Shown here in pieces: positions 48,867 through 57,985 of a stretch of 63,823 nucleotides of DNA; position 1 is the stretch's first letter, and the number at the start of each line of letters is the position of its first letter. Origin of the DNA: Verrucomicrobia bacterium ADurb.Bin006. Its GTDB lineage: Bacteria > Verrucomicrobiota > Verrucomicrobiia > Limisphaerales > J093. Below the pieces are notes generated by a model. That model searched no databases. It worked only from the letters and a program-made list of their open reading frames with translations, and was not told the origin of the DNA. The translations under genes were made by a program, and so were the position numbers. The stretch is from positions 1 through 63,823 of the forward strand of contig MWFF01000042.1 in assembly GCA_002071485.1 (NCBI GenBank). The letters are read 5' to 3'.

Positions 48867-50257
48867 GCGGCCTCCTTGGACTGCCGTGCCTGATCGGCTT
48901 TGCCTTTGGCCACGAACTCGTCCTTGAACTTCGAAACCATGCTCTGGACCGGCCACGAGCAGGCCTCCCCAAACGCACAAATCGTCCGCCCGCCGGGGAT
49001 GTTGTCGGCGATATGCATGAGATACGCGGCATCCTCGGCCCGCCCTTCTCCGCGCGTCATCCGCCGCAGTGCCTTCGCCATCCAAAGCGATCCCTCGCGG
49101 CAGGGCGTGCATTGTCCGCAGCTCTCGTGAGCGAAGAACTCGCTGATGTTCGCCAGCACCGCCACTATGTCCGCCGAATCGTCCAGCACGATGATCGCCC
49201 CCGAGCCGGACATGCTGCCCGCGGCAATCAGAGTCGTGAAATCGTACGGCAGATCCAGCACGTCAATCTCCCGCTCGCCCTCACGCCCGTCGGGTTGCTT
49301 GAGCCGGATTCTGACCTTCTCCCCGGCCTTGAACACCTTGGACGACACCCCGCCGGGAATCACCGCCTTGAGTCTGCGTCCCGGTCGAAGCCCGCCACCG
49401 AAGGCCGGATCGTAGATCAGGTCGCGGAGCGTGGCCTCCCCGACCTCGATCTCGTAGTAGCCAGGCCGGACCACGTGTCCGCTCAGGCACACGATGCGAG
49501 TGCCGGTGTTGTTCGGGGTGCCCAGGCTGGCGTAGGCTGTCCCCCCCATCTCGACCACATGCTTGACCGCGCAGAGCGTCTCGACATTGTTGACGATGGT
49601 CGGACACATGTACAACCCCAGCACCGCCGGGAAATAGGGTGGCTTAATCCGCGGATAGGCCCGTTTGCCCTCGATCGACTCGATCAGCCCGGTCTCCTCT
49701 CCGCAGATGTAAGCCCCGGCGCCCCGATGCACATGGATTTCGAGATCGTAGTTGCTGCCGAGGATGTTCGTTCCCAGGTACCCGTGTGACTTCGCCTCCG
49801 CAATGGCACGCTCGAGGATTTGCGCTCCCTCGACAAACTCGCCCCGGATGTAGATATACGCCAGGTGAACGTCGTTGGCGTATCCGGAGATGACCATCCC
49901 TTCGAGCAGTTGGTGCGGGTCTTTGTATATGATCTGGCGATCCTTGAACGTGCCCGGCTCCGATTCGTCTGCATTGCAGATCAGATAGATCGGCTTCCCA
50001 CTCTTACGATCCACCAGCGCCCACTTCATGCCGCATGAAAAACCCGCCCCGCCCCGCCCGCGCAGCCCGGACACAACCACCTCTTCCCGGATCTGTTCCT
50101 GCGGGCTCTTCGGCTTGCCGTCCGGCCCATTCCGCGTGGTGAGCGCTAAGACCCGCTTCAAAACCTCGTAGCCGCCGTGCCGCGCATAGCAGTCGAAATC
50201 CGGTGTGTAACCGGATTGATCGATGTGTTTGAGGATGAGACGATGTTCCTGCGGCAT
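48863..50257 (-). CDS. nuoF: NADH-quinone oxidoreductase subunit F
   Basis: A 464-residue flavoprotein that oxidises NADH. Nucleotide and FMN-binding stretches: SGLRGRGGAGFSCGMKWALV, ICNADESEPGTFKDRQIIYK, YIYIRGEFVEGAQILERAIA and VHRGAGAYICGEETGLIESI. The C-terminal 4Fe-4S site is seen in ESCGQCTPCREG with a fourth cysteine in TICAFGEACSW. The start at 50257 follows the divergent tRNA gene, so this is the first gene of the nuoF-G-H-I operon. nuoE, which normally precedes nuoF, is not upstream here. Confidence 0.95.
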   Translation of the reverse strand: MPQEHRLILKHIDQSGYTPDFDCYARHGGYEVLKRVLALTTRNGPDGKPKSPQEQIREEVVVSGLRGRGGAGFSCGMKWALVDRKSGKPIYLICNADESEPGTFKDRQIIYKDPHQLLEGMVISGYANDVHLAYIYIRGEFVEGAQILERAIAEAKSHGYLGTNILGSNYDLEIHVHRGAGAYICGEETGLIESIEGKRAYPRIKPPYFPAVLGLYMCPTIVNNVETLCAVKHVVEMGGTAYASLGTPNNTGTRIVCLSGHVVRPGYYEIEVGEATLRDLIYDPAFGGGLRPGRRLKAVIPGGVSSKVFKAGEKVRIRLKQPDGREGEREIDVLDLPYDFTTLIAAGSMSGSGAIIVLDDSADIVAVLANISEFFAHESCGQCTPCREGSLWMAKALRRMTRGEGRAEDAAYLMHIADNIPGGRTICAFGEACSWPVQSMVSKFKDEFVAKGKADQARQSKEAA

Positions 50258-50310
50258 ACCGGCGGCTTGACTCTCGGGATGGAATCTCTAGGGTTCGCCA
50301 CGCGCTCGAT

Positions 50311-50384
50311 TGCCGAGTGGTGTAACGGTAGCACAGCAGACTCTGGATCTGTTTGTCATGGTTCGAATCCATGCTCGGCAGCCA
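50311..50384 (+). tRNA. tRNA-Gln (anticodon CTG)
   Basis: A 74-base tRNA with CCA encoded. The acceptor stem TGCCGAG pairs with CTCGGCA; the D arm is GTGTAACGGTAGCAC; the anticodon arm is GCAGA-CTCTGGA-TCTGT with CTG at positions 34-36; the T arm is CATGG-TTCGAAT-CCATG; discriminator G, then CCA. The anticodon reads CAG codons, so the amino acid is glutamine. It lies divergently 53 bases from the nuoF start. Confidence 0.95.
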
Positions 50385-50619
50385 TCGCGCTCCGAACCTT
50401 CCATCCCGGCACTCAGAAATCGCTCCGTTTCTCCATGGAGCGTCTGGCCCGGCGAGACCGGGGTTGTCGACGGACCTGTCATGTCGGCACTTGCCGTGTG
50501 AAGCGCGTCACGAGCGCCGAAGCCATAGAGCAATTCACCTCATGCCGCAAGGCCAAAACCGCCCGGAAACCGCCCCAGCACACGGTCATTTCATTTATGG
50601 CACAGAGGGTCGAGGCCGA

Positions 50620-51135
50620 TTACTCCCGATCAATCACGGCTTCCTTCAGGTCGCGGCGCGTGGTGGGAAGCGGGTGTTCGGCAGCGTAGCCCAGCGGCAA
50701 CATGGCCACCGGGCGCTCGCCGGTCGCGAGATGGAGCACGCGGCAGACCGTGCTTTCGTCGAAAGCCCCAACCCAGCAGGTGGCCAATCCCAACCCTGTT
50801 GCGGCCAATTGGGCGTAGGATGCGGCGATCGTGGCATCCTGGACGCAATACAGGCTTGCGCCCCGTTCGCCGTACTTCACCGATCGCGCCGGGACCGCGC
50901 AGAAGACGAGGACGACCGGGGCCGACGCCAGAAATTCCTGACCGAGGGCGGCGACTGCCAAGGCCCTTTTAAGCAGTTCGTCTCTGACCACATGGATGTG
51001 GTAGGCCTGCAGGTTGCCCGCGGAGGGCGCGTGGCAGGCCGTTTCGAGCACGATGCGCAGTTTGCCCGGCTCGAGGGCACGCTGCTCGTAAGCGCGCACT
51101 GACCGACGCGATTGAATGGCTTTGAAAAGGTCCAT
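50620..51135 (-). CDS. Nitroreductase-family oxidoreductase
   Basis: A 171-residue FMN-dependent enzyme. The start at 51135 (MDLFKAIQSRRSVRAYEQRA) is the classic opening that binds the flavin phosphate (SRRSVR). Other stretches: ETACHAPSAGNLQAYHIHVV, then GLGLATCWVGAFDESTV and PVAMLPLGYAAEHPL. The family reduces nitro groups, quinones or flavins, or acts in dehalogenation; the substrate is unknown. Length is typical for the compact subgroup. It stands between the tRNA and the divergent lipoprotein gene. Confidence 0.88.
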   Translation of the reverse strand: MDLFKAIQSRRSVRAYEQRALEPGKLRIVLETACHAPSAGNLQAYHIHVVRDELLKRALAVAALGQEFLASAPVVLVFCAVPARSVKYGERGASLYCVQDATIAASYAQLAATGLGLATCWVGAFDESTVCRVLHLATGERPVAMLPLGYAAEHPLPTTRRDLKEAVIDRE

Positions 51136-51398
51136 AAGTCTCGATCCGGAAACCGTCCGGCCCAATGACAATAGCGGGGCGGCAAAGATGCGCAAACGAA
51201 GTTGTGCCCAGTGTTTCTCAGTTGGAGTGCAGAGCCTTGACGCCGGGTGAAGGCGCGCTGGCTGCAGCATCGGAGAATGCGGCGGTTCTGGGCCGGATTC
51301 CCGGACCTTGGCTTCAAGCCTTGCCAAGACCAGAGTGAGTCGCGTCAGAACACTCTCATTTGTTTGCGCAACCGGGGCGTTTCACGTAACAGTTCGCC

Positions 51399-51974
51399 GT
51401 GCATCGCATTTCGAAGCGACATTTGACGCGGCTGGCTGGCTTTTTGGCGGCAGGGCTCGCGTTGGGCACAGCGGGCTGCGATCGGGACGCCATCAGAGTT
51501 TATCAGGCGCCCAAAGACCCGGCAGCGGCGCCCGCTATGGCCCATGAAACGGCCGCGCAGTCCAGGCCGGCATGGACAGCGCCTGCCCATTGGCAGGAGC
51601 AGGCTCCCGGCACCATGCAGGTGGCCCGGTTTTCGGTGACATCGGACGCCGGCAGGGCCGAGATGACGGTATCCGTGCTTCCGGGCGACGGTGGTGGCCA
51701 GGCGCCCAATGTGAACCGCTGGCGGGGGCAGATGGGCCTGCCCGCCGCGGACGAATCGGAACTGGCCAAACTGCGAATTCCGATCGAGGTCGCGGAGGCC
51801 GAGGCCTACGCGGTTGAACTTGTGGCCGAGACCACGCATCGCCGGATGATCGCGGCAGGGATTGCCCGGAACGGGCGGACGTGGTTCTACAAGCTCCTGG
51901 GCGACGACGCCGTTGTTGCGAGGGAGAGGGATGCGTTTCTCGAGTTTGTGCGAACGGTCCGATACGCCCCTTGA
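51399..51974 (+). CDS. Predicted lipoprotein upstream of cytochrome c assembly genes
   Basis: A 191-residue lipoprotein; the GTG at 51399 opens with a basic stretch and the lipobox GTAGC, with the lipidated Cys at residue 27. The mature part has a compact beta pattern (MQVARFSVTSDAGRAEMTVS, IPIEVAEAEAYAVELVAETT). A C-terminal helical stretch (ERDAFLEFVRTVRYAP) resembles the small domain found in several cytochrome-assembly neighbours. It lies only 4 bases before resB and runs in the same direction, so it is probably cotranscribed with it. Function unknown; a role in cytochrome c or copper delivery is suggested only by position. Confidence 0.7.
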   Translation: MHRISKRHLTRLAGFLAAGLALGTAGCDRDAIRVYQAPKDPAAAPAMAHETAAQSRPAWTAPAHWQEQAPGTMQVARFSVTSDAGRAEMTVSVLPGDGGGQAPNVNRWRGQMGLPAADESELAKLRIPIEVAEAEAYAVELVAETTHRRMIAAGIARNGRTWFYKLLGDDAVVARERDAFLEFVRTVRYAP

Positions 51975-51978
51975 TTCC

Positions 51979-53109
51979 ATGATGAGGTTTTTCTCGTCGA
52001 TCCGGCTCACGCTGGTGTGTTTGGCCTGCGCGATGGTGCTGGTGTTCGCCGGCACGCTGGCGCAAGTCGAGTTGGGGCTCTACGCGGCCCAGGCGAAGTA
52101 CTTTCGCAGCGTGCTGGTCTTTTGGACCATCCCCGGCACATCGGTTGGAGTGCCGGTCCTCCCGGGCGGTTACCTGGTTGGCGGGGTGCTCCTAATCAAC
52201 TTGATCTGTGCTCATGTGCAGCGCTTCGGCCTGAGCCGGGACAAACTGGGTCTGTTGATGATCCACGCGGGCCTCATTCTGCTTCTGCTCGGCCAGCTCG
52301 CAACCGACCTGCTCTCGACTGAGAGCACAATGCGGTTGAGCGAAGGCGAGTCCATGAGCTACTCGGAGGACGCCCGCCACTGCGAACTCGCCATCCTGGA
52401 TACCAGCGCTTCCGACCACGACCTCGTGGTTGCCATACCCGAGACGCGCTTGGCCCGACACAAGCAGATTCGCCATCCCGGCCTCCCATTTGAGGTTCGT
52501 GTGATCGAGTATTGGCCCAACTCGACGCACAGACCGATCGAGCCGGGGCAGGGGACGGCCCGAGCCACCCAGGGCGCAGGCCAGCGCGTTCAGTTCGTCT
52601 CCGCGACGCCCGAGACGCGGATGGATCGGCGCAACATCCCCGCTGCCTATGTCGAGTTGGTTGCGTCCGGCGGATCCCTGGGCGTCTGGGCCGTGTCGCT
52701 CTGGATCGGTGCAGGCCAGGAGTTTCAACACGAGGGCAAGAACTACGAAATCGCGCTGCGCCCCGCGCGGCATTACCGGCCCTTCGCCCTCAAATTGCTG
52801 CGATTCTCGCATGACAAGTATATGGGCACGGACATCCCGAGTAACTTCTCGAGCGATGTACATCTGAGCAATGCGCGCACGGGCGAAAGCCGTGATGTGC
52901 GCATCTACATGAACAACCCGTTGCGGTACGGAGGCGAGACTTTCTACCAATCTGGCTACGACCAGCAGGACCCGCGCGTGACGATCCTGCAGGTGGTCCG
53001 AAATCCGGGCTGGCTGACGCCTTATTTCTCGTGCGTGCTGGTGGGCGCGGGGCTGGTTGTCCAGTTTCTCAGTCACCTCGTGAGCTTCGTGAAACGAAGA
53101 AACGCATGA
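51979..53109 (+). CDS. resB: Cytochrome c biogenesis protein ResB/Ccs1
   Basis: A 376-residue membrane protein of the System II haem-to-cytochrome pathway, working with CcsA. The start at 51979 gives MMRFFSSIRLTLVCLACAMV, the first membrane helix. A second helix (PGGYLVGGVLLINLICAHVQ) and a third (LLMIHAGLILLLLGQLATDL) follow, then a large periplasmic beta domain and a last helix at the C-terminus (FSCVLVGAGLVVQFLSHLVS). It is shorter than typical ResB (about 450-550) but has the same order. Its stop overlaps the ccsA start (ATGA), so the two are coupled. Confidence 0.8.
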   Translation: MMRFFSSIRLTLVCLACAMVLVFAGTLAQVELGLYAAQAKYFRSVLVFWTIPGTSVGVPVLPGGYLVGGVLLINLICAHVQRFGLSRDKLGLLMIHAGLILLLLGQLATDLLSTESTMRLSEGESMSYSEDARHCELAILDTSASDHDLVVAIPETRLARHKQIRHPGLPFEVRVIEYWPNSTHRPIEPGQGTARATQGAGQRVQFVSATPETRMDRRNIPAAYVELVASGGSLGVWAVSLWIGAGQEFQHEGKNYEIALRPARHYRPFALKLLRFSHDKYMGTDIPSNFSSDVHLSNARTGESRDVRIYMNNPLRYGGETFYQSGYDQQDPRVTILQVVRNPGWLTPYFSCVLVGAGLVVQFLSHLVSFVKRRNA

Positions 53110-54941
53110 ACAAATGGCTGCCGTGGATTGTCACCGGTGTCTTTGGCCTCTGGGCCCTGAGCGGGCTGCGTCCTCCCCGCCCCGCCACCGATTTCGACAG
53201 CATCGGATTTGGGCGTCTACCGACTGTGCTGAACGGGCGTTTGCAGCCGCTCGATTCCGTGGCGCGGAACAGCCTGCTGCTTCTTTGCGGCAAGCAGTCG
53301 GTGGGATTGGGCCGCGGCGCCCGGATGCCGGCCATCGATTGGCTCCTCGAAGTCGCCATGAAGCCCGAGGTCGCCGATGGCCGGGCGGCCTTCAAGATCG
53401 ATCACCCGGAGTTGCGCGGTCTTCTGGATTTAGCCCCGGACGGCTCGCTCTATGTTGGTTTCGACGCGATTCGGAGCCGGGTCGAGGAGATCGAGACGCA
53501 GGCGCGTCGCGCGAGCGCGGTGCCGGTTGAAAACCGCAGCAGTTTCGAGAAAGCGGTCGTGAGGCTCTCCAGCGGGGTCTCGCTCTATCACCGGCTCAAG
53601 AACAGCTTCCGGCCTGAAGACACTGAGGACTTCGCCGCCGTCGTCGCCGCTTATGAGAGGTCTCTTGGTCCGGGTTTGGCGGCGTGGCGGCTCCGCCAGG
53701 AGAACAGGCCATTCAGCCAGGAGGATCTTGACAGGCTCTCCAAGGCGCTGCAGGGCTTCGACGTTCTGAGCAGCCTGGCTTACCCCTTGCTGATCCCGCC
53801 GCGCGACCTCCAGACCGGGCGCGAGCCGTGGTCGAACCTGGGAACCAGCCTGATCGAGGCGATCCACGCGGGCGAGATTCACCCCGCGGTTCGCTTCTAT
53901 GCGGCCATGGCCTCGGCGTATCGACTTGGCAAAGCGGAGGAATTCAATCGGGCTTTGGCCGACTATCGAGGCTGGCTTGCGGGGCCTTTCGCGTTGGAAG
54001 TGCGAAAGGCTTCTCGAGAGTTCATCTACAACGCATGGCGTCCGTTTGTCGTCAGTCTGGCGCTCTATCTCCTGGCGTTTCTCGCCGGGTGCGCGTCGTG
54101 GTTTGGCTGGTTCCAGGTGCTCAACCGCACGGCGATCAAGCTGTTGGCTGTCGGATTCCTCGTGCACACGGCGGGGATTGTCTTTCGCATGGCGCTCGAA
54201 GGGCGACCGCCGGTCACGAATCTGTACTCGTCCGCCGTATTTGTCGGGTGGGGCGCAGTGCTCCTCGGTTTGATCATCGAGCGGCTCAACCGCGACAGCA
54301 TCGGCGTGGTCATGGCGGCGGCGTTGGGTCTTCTGACCCAGATTGTGGCGCACAATCTGTCGTTGGGCGGCGACACGATGGAGATGCTGCGCGCGGTCCT
54401 CGACAGCAATTTCTGGCTGACGACGCATGTCATAACCATCACCCTCGGGTACTCGGCGATGTTCGTGGCGGGGTTTCTCGGCATTGTCTACGTGGTTCGG
54501 CGGGCGTTCACCGGCACATTCACCGAGGCGATCGGCAGGCGGTTGGCCCGAATGGTCTATGGCGTGATCTGCTTCGCCACGCTTTTCAGCTTCGTCGGCA
54601 CGGTGGTGGGCGGCATTTGGGCCGATCAATCCTGGGGCCGGTTTTGGGGGTGGGATCCCAAGGAGAACGGCGCGCTGCTCGTGGTGCTCTGGTGTGCCAT
54701 TATCCTCCATGCCCGAGGGGGCGGTCTGGTTCGGGAGCGCGGGCTGATTAACCTGGCGATCTTCGGGAACGTGGTGACGAGCTTCTCCTGGTTCGGCGTC
54801 AACATGCTCGGCGTGGGTCTGCACTCGTACGGGTTCATGGACCAGGCGTTCGTCTGGCTGATGGTCTTCGTCGTCAGCCAGTTGCTCTTCATCGGGTTGG
54901 CATTTTCGAGCGGGCCTTCGGGTGCAAGGTGTCGACGCTGA
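53106..54941 (+). CDS. ccsA: Cytochrome c biogenesis protein CcsA
   Basis: A 611-residue membrane protein that presents haem for ligation to apocytochrome c. The start at 53106 (MNKWLPWIVTGVFGLWALSG) overlaps the resB stop. The N-terminal 300 residues are largely soluble, with helical stretches (SLYHRLKNSFRPEDTEDFAA). The C-terminal half has about eight membrane helices and the Trp-rich haem-handling motif WGRFWGWDPKENGALLVVLW, with conserved histidines in nearby segments (VGFLVHTAGIVF, LTTHVITITLGYSAM, LGVGLHSYGF). The large N-terminal addition is the form common in Bacteroidetes-like and verrucomicrobial fused types. Confidence 0.88.
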   Translation: MNKWLPWIVTGVFGLWALSGLRPPRPATDFDSIGFGRLPTVLNGRLQPLDSVARNSLLLLCGKQSVGLGRGARMPAIDWLLEVAMKPEVADGRAAFKIDHPELRGLLDLAPDGSLYVGFDAIRSRVEEIETQARRASAVPVENRSSFEKAVVRLSSGVSLYHRLKNSFRPEDTEDFAAVVAAYERSLGPGLAAWRLRQENRPFSQEDLDRLSKALQGFDVLSSLAYPLLIPPRDLQTGREPWSNLGTSLIEAIHAGEIHPAVRFYAAMASAYRLGKAEEFNRALADYRGWLAGPFALEVRKASREFIYNAWRPFVVSLALYLLAFLAGCASWFGWFQVLNRTAIKLLAVGFLVHTAGIVFRMALEGRPPVTNLYSSAVFVGWGAVLLGLIIERLNRDSIGVVMAAALGLLTQIVAHNLSLGGDTMEMLRAVLDSNFWLTTHVITITLGYSAMFVAGFLGIVYVVRRAFTGTFTEAIGRRLARMVYGVICFATLFSFVGTVVGGIWADQSWGRFWGWDPKENGALLVVLWCAIILHARGGGLVRERGLINLAIFGNVVTSFSWFGVNMLGVGLHSYGFMDQAFVWLMVFVVSQLLFIGLAFSSGPSGARCRR

Positions 54942-55186
54942 CCGAGAAGGCCATGGCGAAGCAGACGTAGCCCTTGTGGATTTCACGGGTTGCCTTGGCG
55001 AGCAGGAACAGGCCGTCGACGATCAGGATCAGAAGCCGATCCGCACCGGAGAATACAACGAGCGCAGGCCGGGGTTCCTCTCTGTCGGCAGGCAGGCCGG
55101 GCCCGGCGCTCTCAACGCGGTCACGGTGAGAAGCGCTTGCGCCGCCGGCGGGTCGCTTGACAGGTCCGACCTCCCTCCTATAGTTC

Positions 55187-56428
55187 GTGTCAATGTTGAA
55201 TGACGATGTTTCGTCCGGCGGCGGGGAGCCGCCATCGCACCCATCCTTCGAATCGCTGAAGGCGTTTCGGTCGGCTGGACGGGGGCCGTGGGCGCAGGTT
55301 GCCGACAGCGACTGGAACGACTGGCGCTGGCAAATGCGGCATCGGATCACGACGCTCGAACAGCTCGAACGTTTGTTGCCGGCGCTCGCCCCGGAAGAGC
55401 GGGCAGGGACCGATCTTGTCGCCGCCAAGCTGTCGATGGGGATCACGCCCTATTTCTTCAATCTGATCGATTTGTCCGATCCGCTTTGCCCGATTCGGCG
55501 CCAGGTGGTGCCGCGGCTCGAAGAGACGGACCGAGCGCCCTGGGAACTGACGGACCCATGCGGGGAGGACCGGCATTCGCCCGTGCCGGGTTTGGTGCAT
55601 CGGTACCCGGATCGCGTGCTGTTCCTGGTCACGAATCGTTGCGCTTCGTATTGTCGGTATTGCACGCGCTCCCGGCTGGTCAGCAACGCGTCCGGCTATG
55701 GTTTTCATCCTGACTTCGAGCGCCAACTCGACTACATCGCACGCACGCCCCAGGTGCGCGACGTGCTGCTGAGCGGGGGCGATCCGCTGGTGTTCAGCGA
55801 CGACAAACTCGAGCATCTGCTGAATCGCTTGCGGGCCATTCCGCACGTCGAGTTTCTGCGGATCGGGACGCGCATTCCGATTTTCCTGCCGCAGCGCATC
55901 ACGCCGGATTTGTGCGGCATGCTCCGCCGATTTCATCCCTTGTTCGTCAGCATTCACTCGAATCATCCGCACGAGTTGACCATCGAGGCGCGCGAGGCGT
56001 TGGGGCGTCTTGCGGACGCGGGGATTCCCCTTGGCAACCAATCCGTCCTGCTCAGGGGCATCAACGACAGCGTCGAGGTCATGCGCGCCCATGTCCAGAA
56101 GCTCCTGCTCTGCCGGGTCCGCCCGTACTATCTTTACCAATGCGATTTGATTGCCGGATCCGCTCACTTCCGGACCAGCGTCCAGAAGGGGCTCGAGATC
56201 ATCGAGGGTCTGCGCGGTTACACAACGGGGTATGCGGTGCCCACGTTTGCGATCGATGCGCCCGGCGGCGGTGGTAAAGTGCCGGTTTCTCCGGACTACG
56301 TGCTCAGTCGCAACGCGGAGCGGGTGGTGATTCGGAACTATGAAGGCAAGATCTTCGAGTATCCGGAGGCGCTCGACTGCGCTGCGCCGTGCCGGGCCGG
56401 CCAGGGCGCGCAGTCAGACTGGGCTTAA
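55187..56428 (+). CDS. kamA: Lysine 2,3-aminomutase (KamA family)
   Basis: A 413-residue radical SAM enzyme. The 4Fe-4S cluster motif is CASYCRYC (Cys152, Cys156, Cys159), followed by TRSRL. The PLP-binding lysine is in APGGGGKVPV (Lys364). Other family stretches: ITPYFFNLIDLSDPLCPIRR, DVLLSGGDPLVFSDDKLEHL, and FVSIHSNHPHELTIEAREAL. The length matches clostridial KamA. A GTG at 55187 and ATG at 55193 are both possible starts. It converts L-lysine to beta-lysine. The related YjeK (EpmB) modifies elongation factor P; an EF-P gene is not here, so the lysine-degradation role and the EF-P role cannot be separated. Confidence 0.9.
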   Translation: MSMLNDDVSSGGGEPPSHPSFESLKAFRSAGRGPWAQVADSDWNDWRWQMRHRITTLEQLERLLPALAPEERAGTDLVAAKLSMGITPYFFNLIDLSDPLCPIRRQVVPRLEETDRAPWELTDPCGEDRHSPVPGLVHRYPDRVLFLVTNRCASYCRYCTRSRLVSNASGYGFHPDFERQLDYIARTPQVRDVLLSGGDPLVFSDDKLEHLLNRLRAIPHVEFLRIGTRIPIFLPQRITPDLCGMLRRFHPLFVSIHSNHPHELTIEAREALGRLADAGIPLGNQSVLLRGINDSVEVMRAHVQKLLLCRVRPYYLYQCDLIAGSAHFRTSVQKGLEIIEGLRGYTTGYAVPTFAIDAPGGGGKVPVSPDYVLSRNAERVVIRNYEGKIFEYPEALDCAAPCRAGQGAQSDWA

Positions 56429-56482
56429 CCTGAGGAGGCGCTGGTTCCGAGACCCGGTCCGATCGAGCGACAAGCTCCGCAC

Positions 56483-57046
56483 TCAAGGCTCGATCAACAC
56501 GCGGTAGAGTCGGGCGCCAGAGACAATGGGACGAGTCAGGCTGTTGGTGGGAGGGGTGGCGGGGAGATTCCGCTCGACGACAAAGGGGTTTGCCCCGATG
56601 GCGTCCCACGGCAGGACGGTATAGAACGCGTTGCTGACACTCCGCCACTGGATGACGAAGTCGTTGGACCCCACCATGCTCGTCAGGGTCAACGGCTCGA
56701 TCCAGAAAAACAGGGCGGTGGGGGCACCCCAATTGCCGGCGGTGTCTTGCGTCTAGATGAACAGCGTATGGCGGCCGGGCGTCCAGGCCGTGGTGTCAAT
56801 GAGGTAAGGCTGGCGGCAAGCCTTGTTCGAGAGCATCAGCACGAGCAGGTCGTAGCCCCGCTGTCCGCCCGAATGGGCCTTCTCCCAACAGTCCTCAACG
56901 CCGATCAGCGAGGCCATCTCGGGATGCTGCGCCGCGATTCGGGCCAGGGCATCGCGGGTCTCCTCGACGGTCCGGTCTGGAATCCTGGCGGATTGGGCAG
57001 GCGCGCGTTGCGGGCGTGCGTTGGCCAGCGCCGTGAGCCCCGAGTC
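56483..57046 (-). pseudogene. M14 zinc carboxypeptidase wreck with internal deletion and stop
   Basis: On the minus strand just after ftsY, the frame reads RIPDRTVEETRDALARIAAQ, then HPEMASLIGVEDCWEKAHSG, then GQRGYDLLVLMLSNKA: the N-terminal part of M14 metallo-carboxypeptidases. It then jumps directly to a C-terminal module (IDTTAWTPGRHTLFI), a TAG at 56755-56753, and TQDTAGNWGAPTALFFWIEP, ending LYRVLIEP at 56483. Changing that TAG to CAG would restore …FIQTQD. The zinc-binding HxxE block and most of the catalytic domain are gone. The start is also missing. Confidence 0.6.
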
Positions 57047-57961
57047 CTACGCTTGACGGAAGAGGGCTTCAGCGAATTGGCGGGCGTCGAAGGGTTGAAG
57101 GTCGTCGGGTTGTTCGCCGACGCCGATGAACTTGATGGGGAGTTCGAGTTCCTTCTGAATGGCGACGACCATGCCTCCCTTGCTGGTTCCGTCGAGTTTC
57201 GTCACGATCAATCCGGTCAACGAGACGGCCTTATGAAACTCGCGCGCCTGGTTGAGGGCGTTCATCCCGGTGGTCGCATCGAGCACCAGCAGGACCTCAT
57301 GAGGCGCTCCGGGCAGTTTCTTGTCCATGACTCGGTGCACTTTCTGGAGTTCCTTCATGAGGTTGTTCTTGGTGTGCAGACGCCCGGCGGTGTCCACGAA
57401 CAGGTAGTGCGCGCCCCGCGCCTGGGCGGCCGAGATCGCGTCATGGGCCACCGCAGCCGGATCGGCGGAATAGGCGCCGGCGACCACCTCGACCCCGAGT
57501 CGCTCTCCCCACACCTTCAATTGCTCGATGGCGGCCGCGCGGAACGTGTCGCAGGCGGCCAGGACGGCGCGGTCTCCCTGCGATTGCACGAGGTGAGCGA
57601 GCTTGGCGCACGTCGTGGTCTTGCCCGTGCCGTTCACGCCGATGATCGACACGACGGTTAGGCCACCGGGTGCACGGCGCAGAGTGGCGTCGTTCGAGGC
57701 AAGGCCTGTCGCCACCTCGCCCTGAGCGATGGCGAAGACATCTACGCCGCTGTTGCCCTGGGTCTCGTATGCCTTCTTGACGGCTGCGACGATCCGGGTG
57801 GTCGTCGCACAGCCTAAATCGGCGCCGAGCAGTGCGGATTCCAGTTCTTCGAGGGTCGATCCGGTGAGGCGGGGGGATCCCGTCACAATCCGCTTGATCT
57901 GGTGCGTCAGTTGGGCGTGCGTTTTCTGCAGTCCCGCCTTGATTTTTTGAAACAGGCCCAT
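57047..57961 (-). CDS. ftsY: Signal recognition particle receptor FtsY
   Basis: A 304-residue GTPase that docks ribosome-SRP complexes at the membrane. The N-terminal NG-domain helix (MGLFQKIKAGLQKTHAQLTH) is short, with no long acidic A domain. GTPase motifs: G1 GVNGTGKTTTCAKLAH (108-115 core), the DTFRAAAIEQL insertion box characteristic of SRP GTPases, DTAGRLHTKNNLM, TKLDGTSKGG and IKFIGVGEQPDDLQPF near the end. Length matches minimal FtsY. It starts 24 bases after the stop of the PHP gene on the same strand. Confidence 0.95.
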   Translation of the reverse strand: MGLFQKIKAGLQKTHAQLTHQIKRIVTGSPRLTGSTLEELESALLGADLGCATTTRIVAAVKKAYETQGNSGVDVFAIAQGEVATGLASNDATLRRAPGGLTVVSIIGVNGTGKTTTCAKLAHLVQSQGDRAVLAACDTFRAAAIEQLKVWGERLGVEVVAGAYSADPAAVAHDAISAAQARGAHYLFVDTAGRLHTKNNLMKELQKVHRVMDKKLPGAPHEVLLVLDATTGMNALNQAREFHKAVSLTGLIVTKLDGTSKGGMVVAIQKELELPIKFIGVGEQPDDLQPFDARQFAEALFRQA

Positions 57962-57985
57962 GATGCCAGGGAGAGTGAGAGCGGC

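Noticed and set aside
53430..54986. A 518-codon minus-strand frame opposite ccsA
   Set aside because: The plus strand has the CcsA Trp-rich motif and membrane helices; the minus frame is charged and lacks features.
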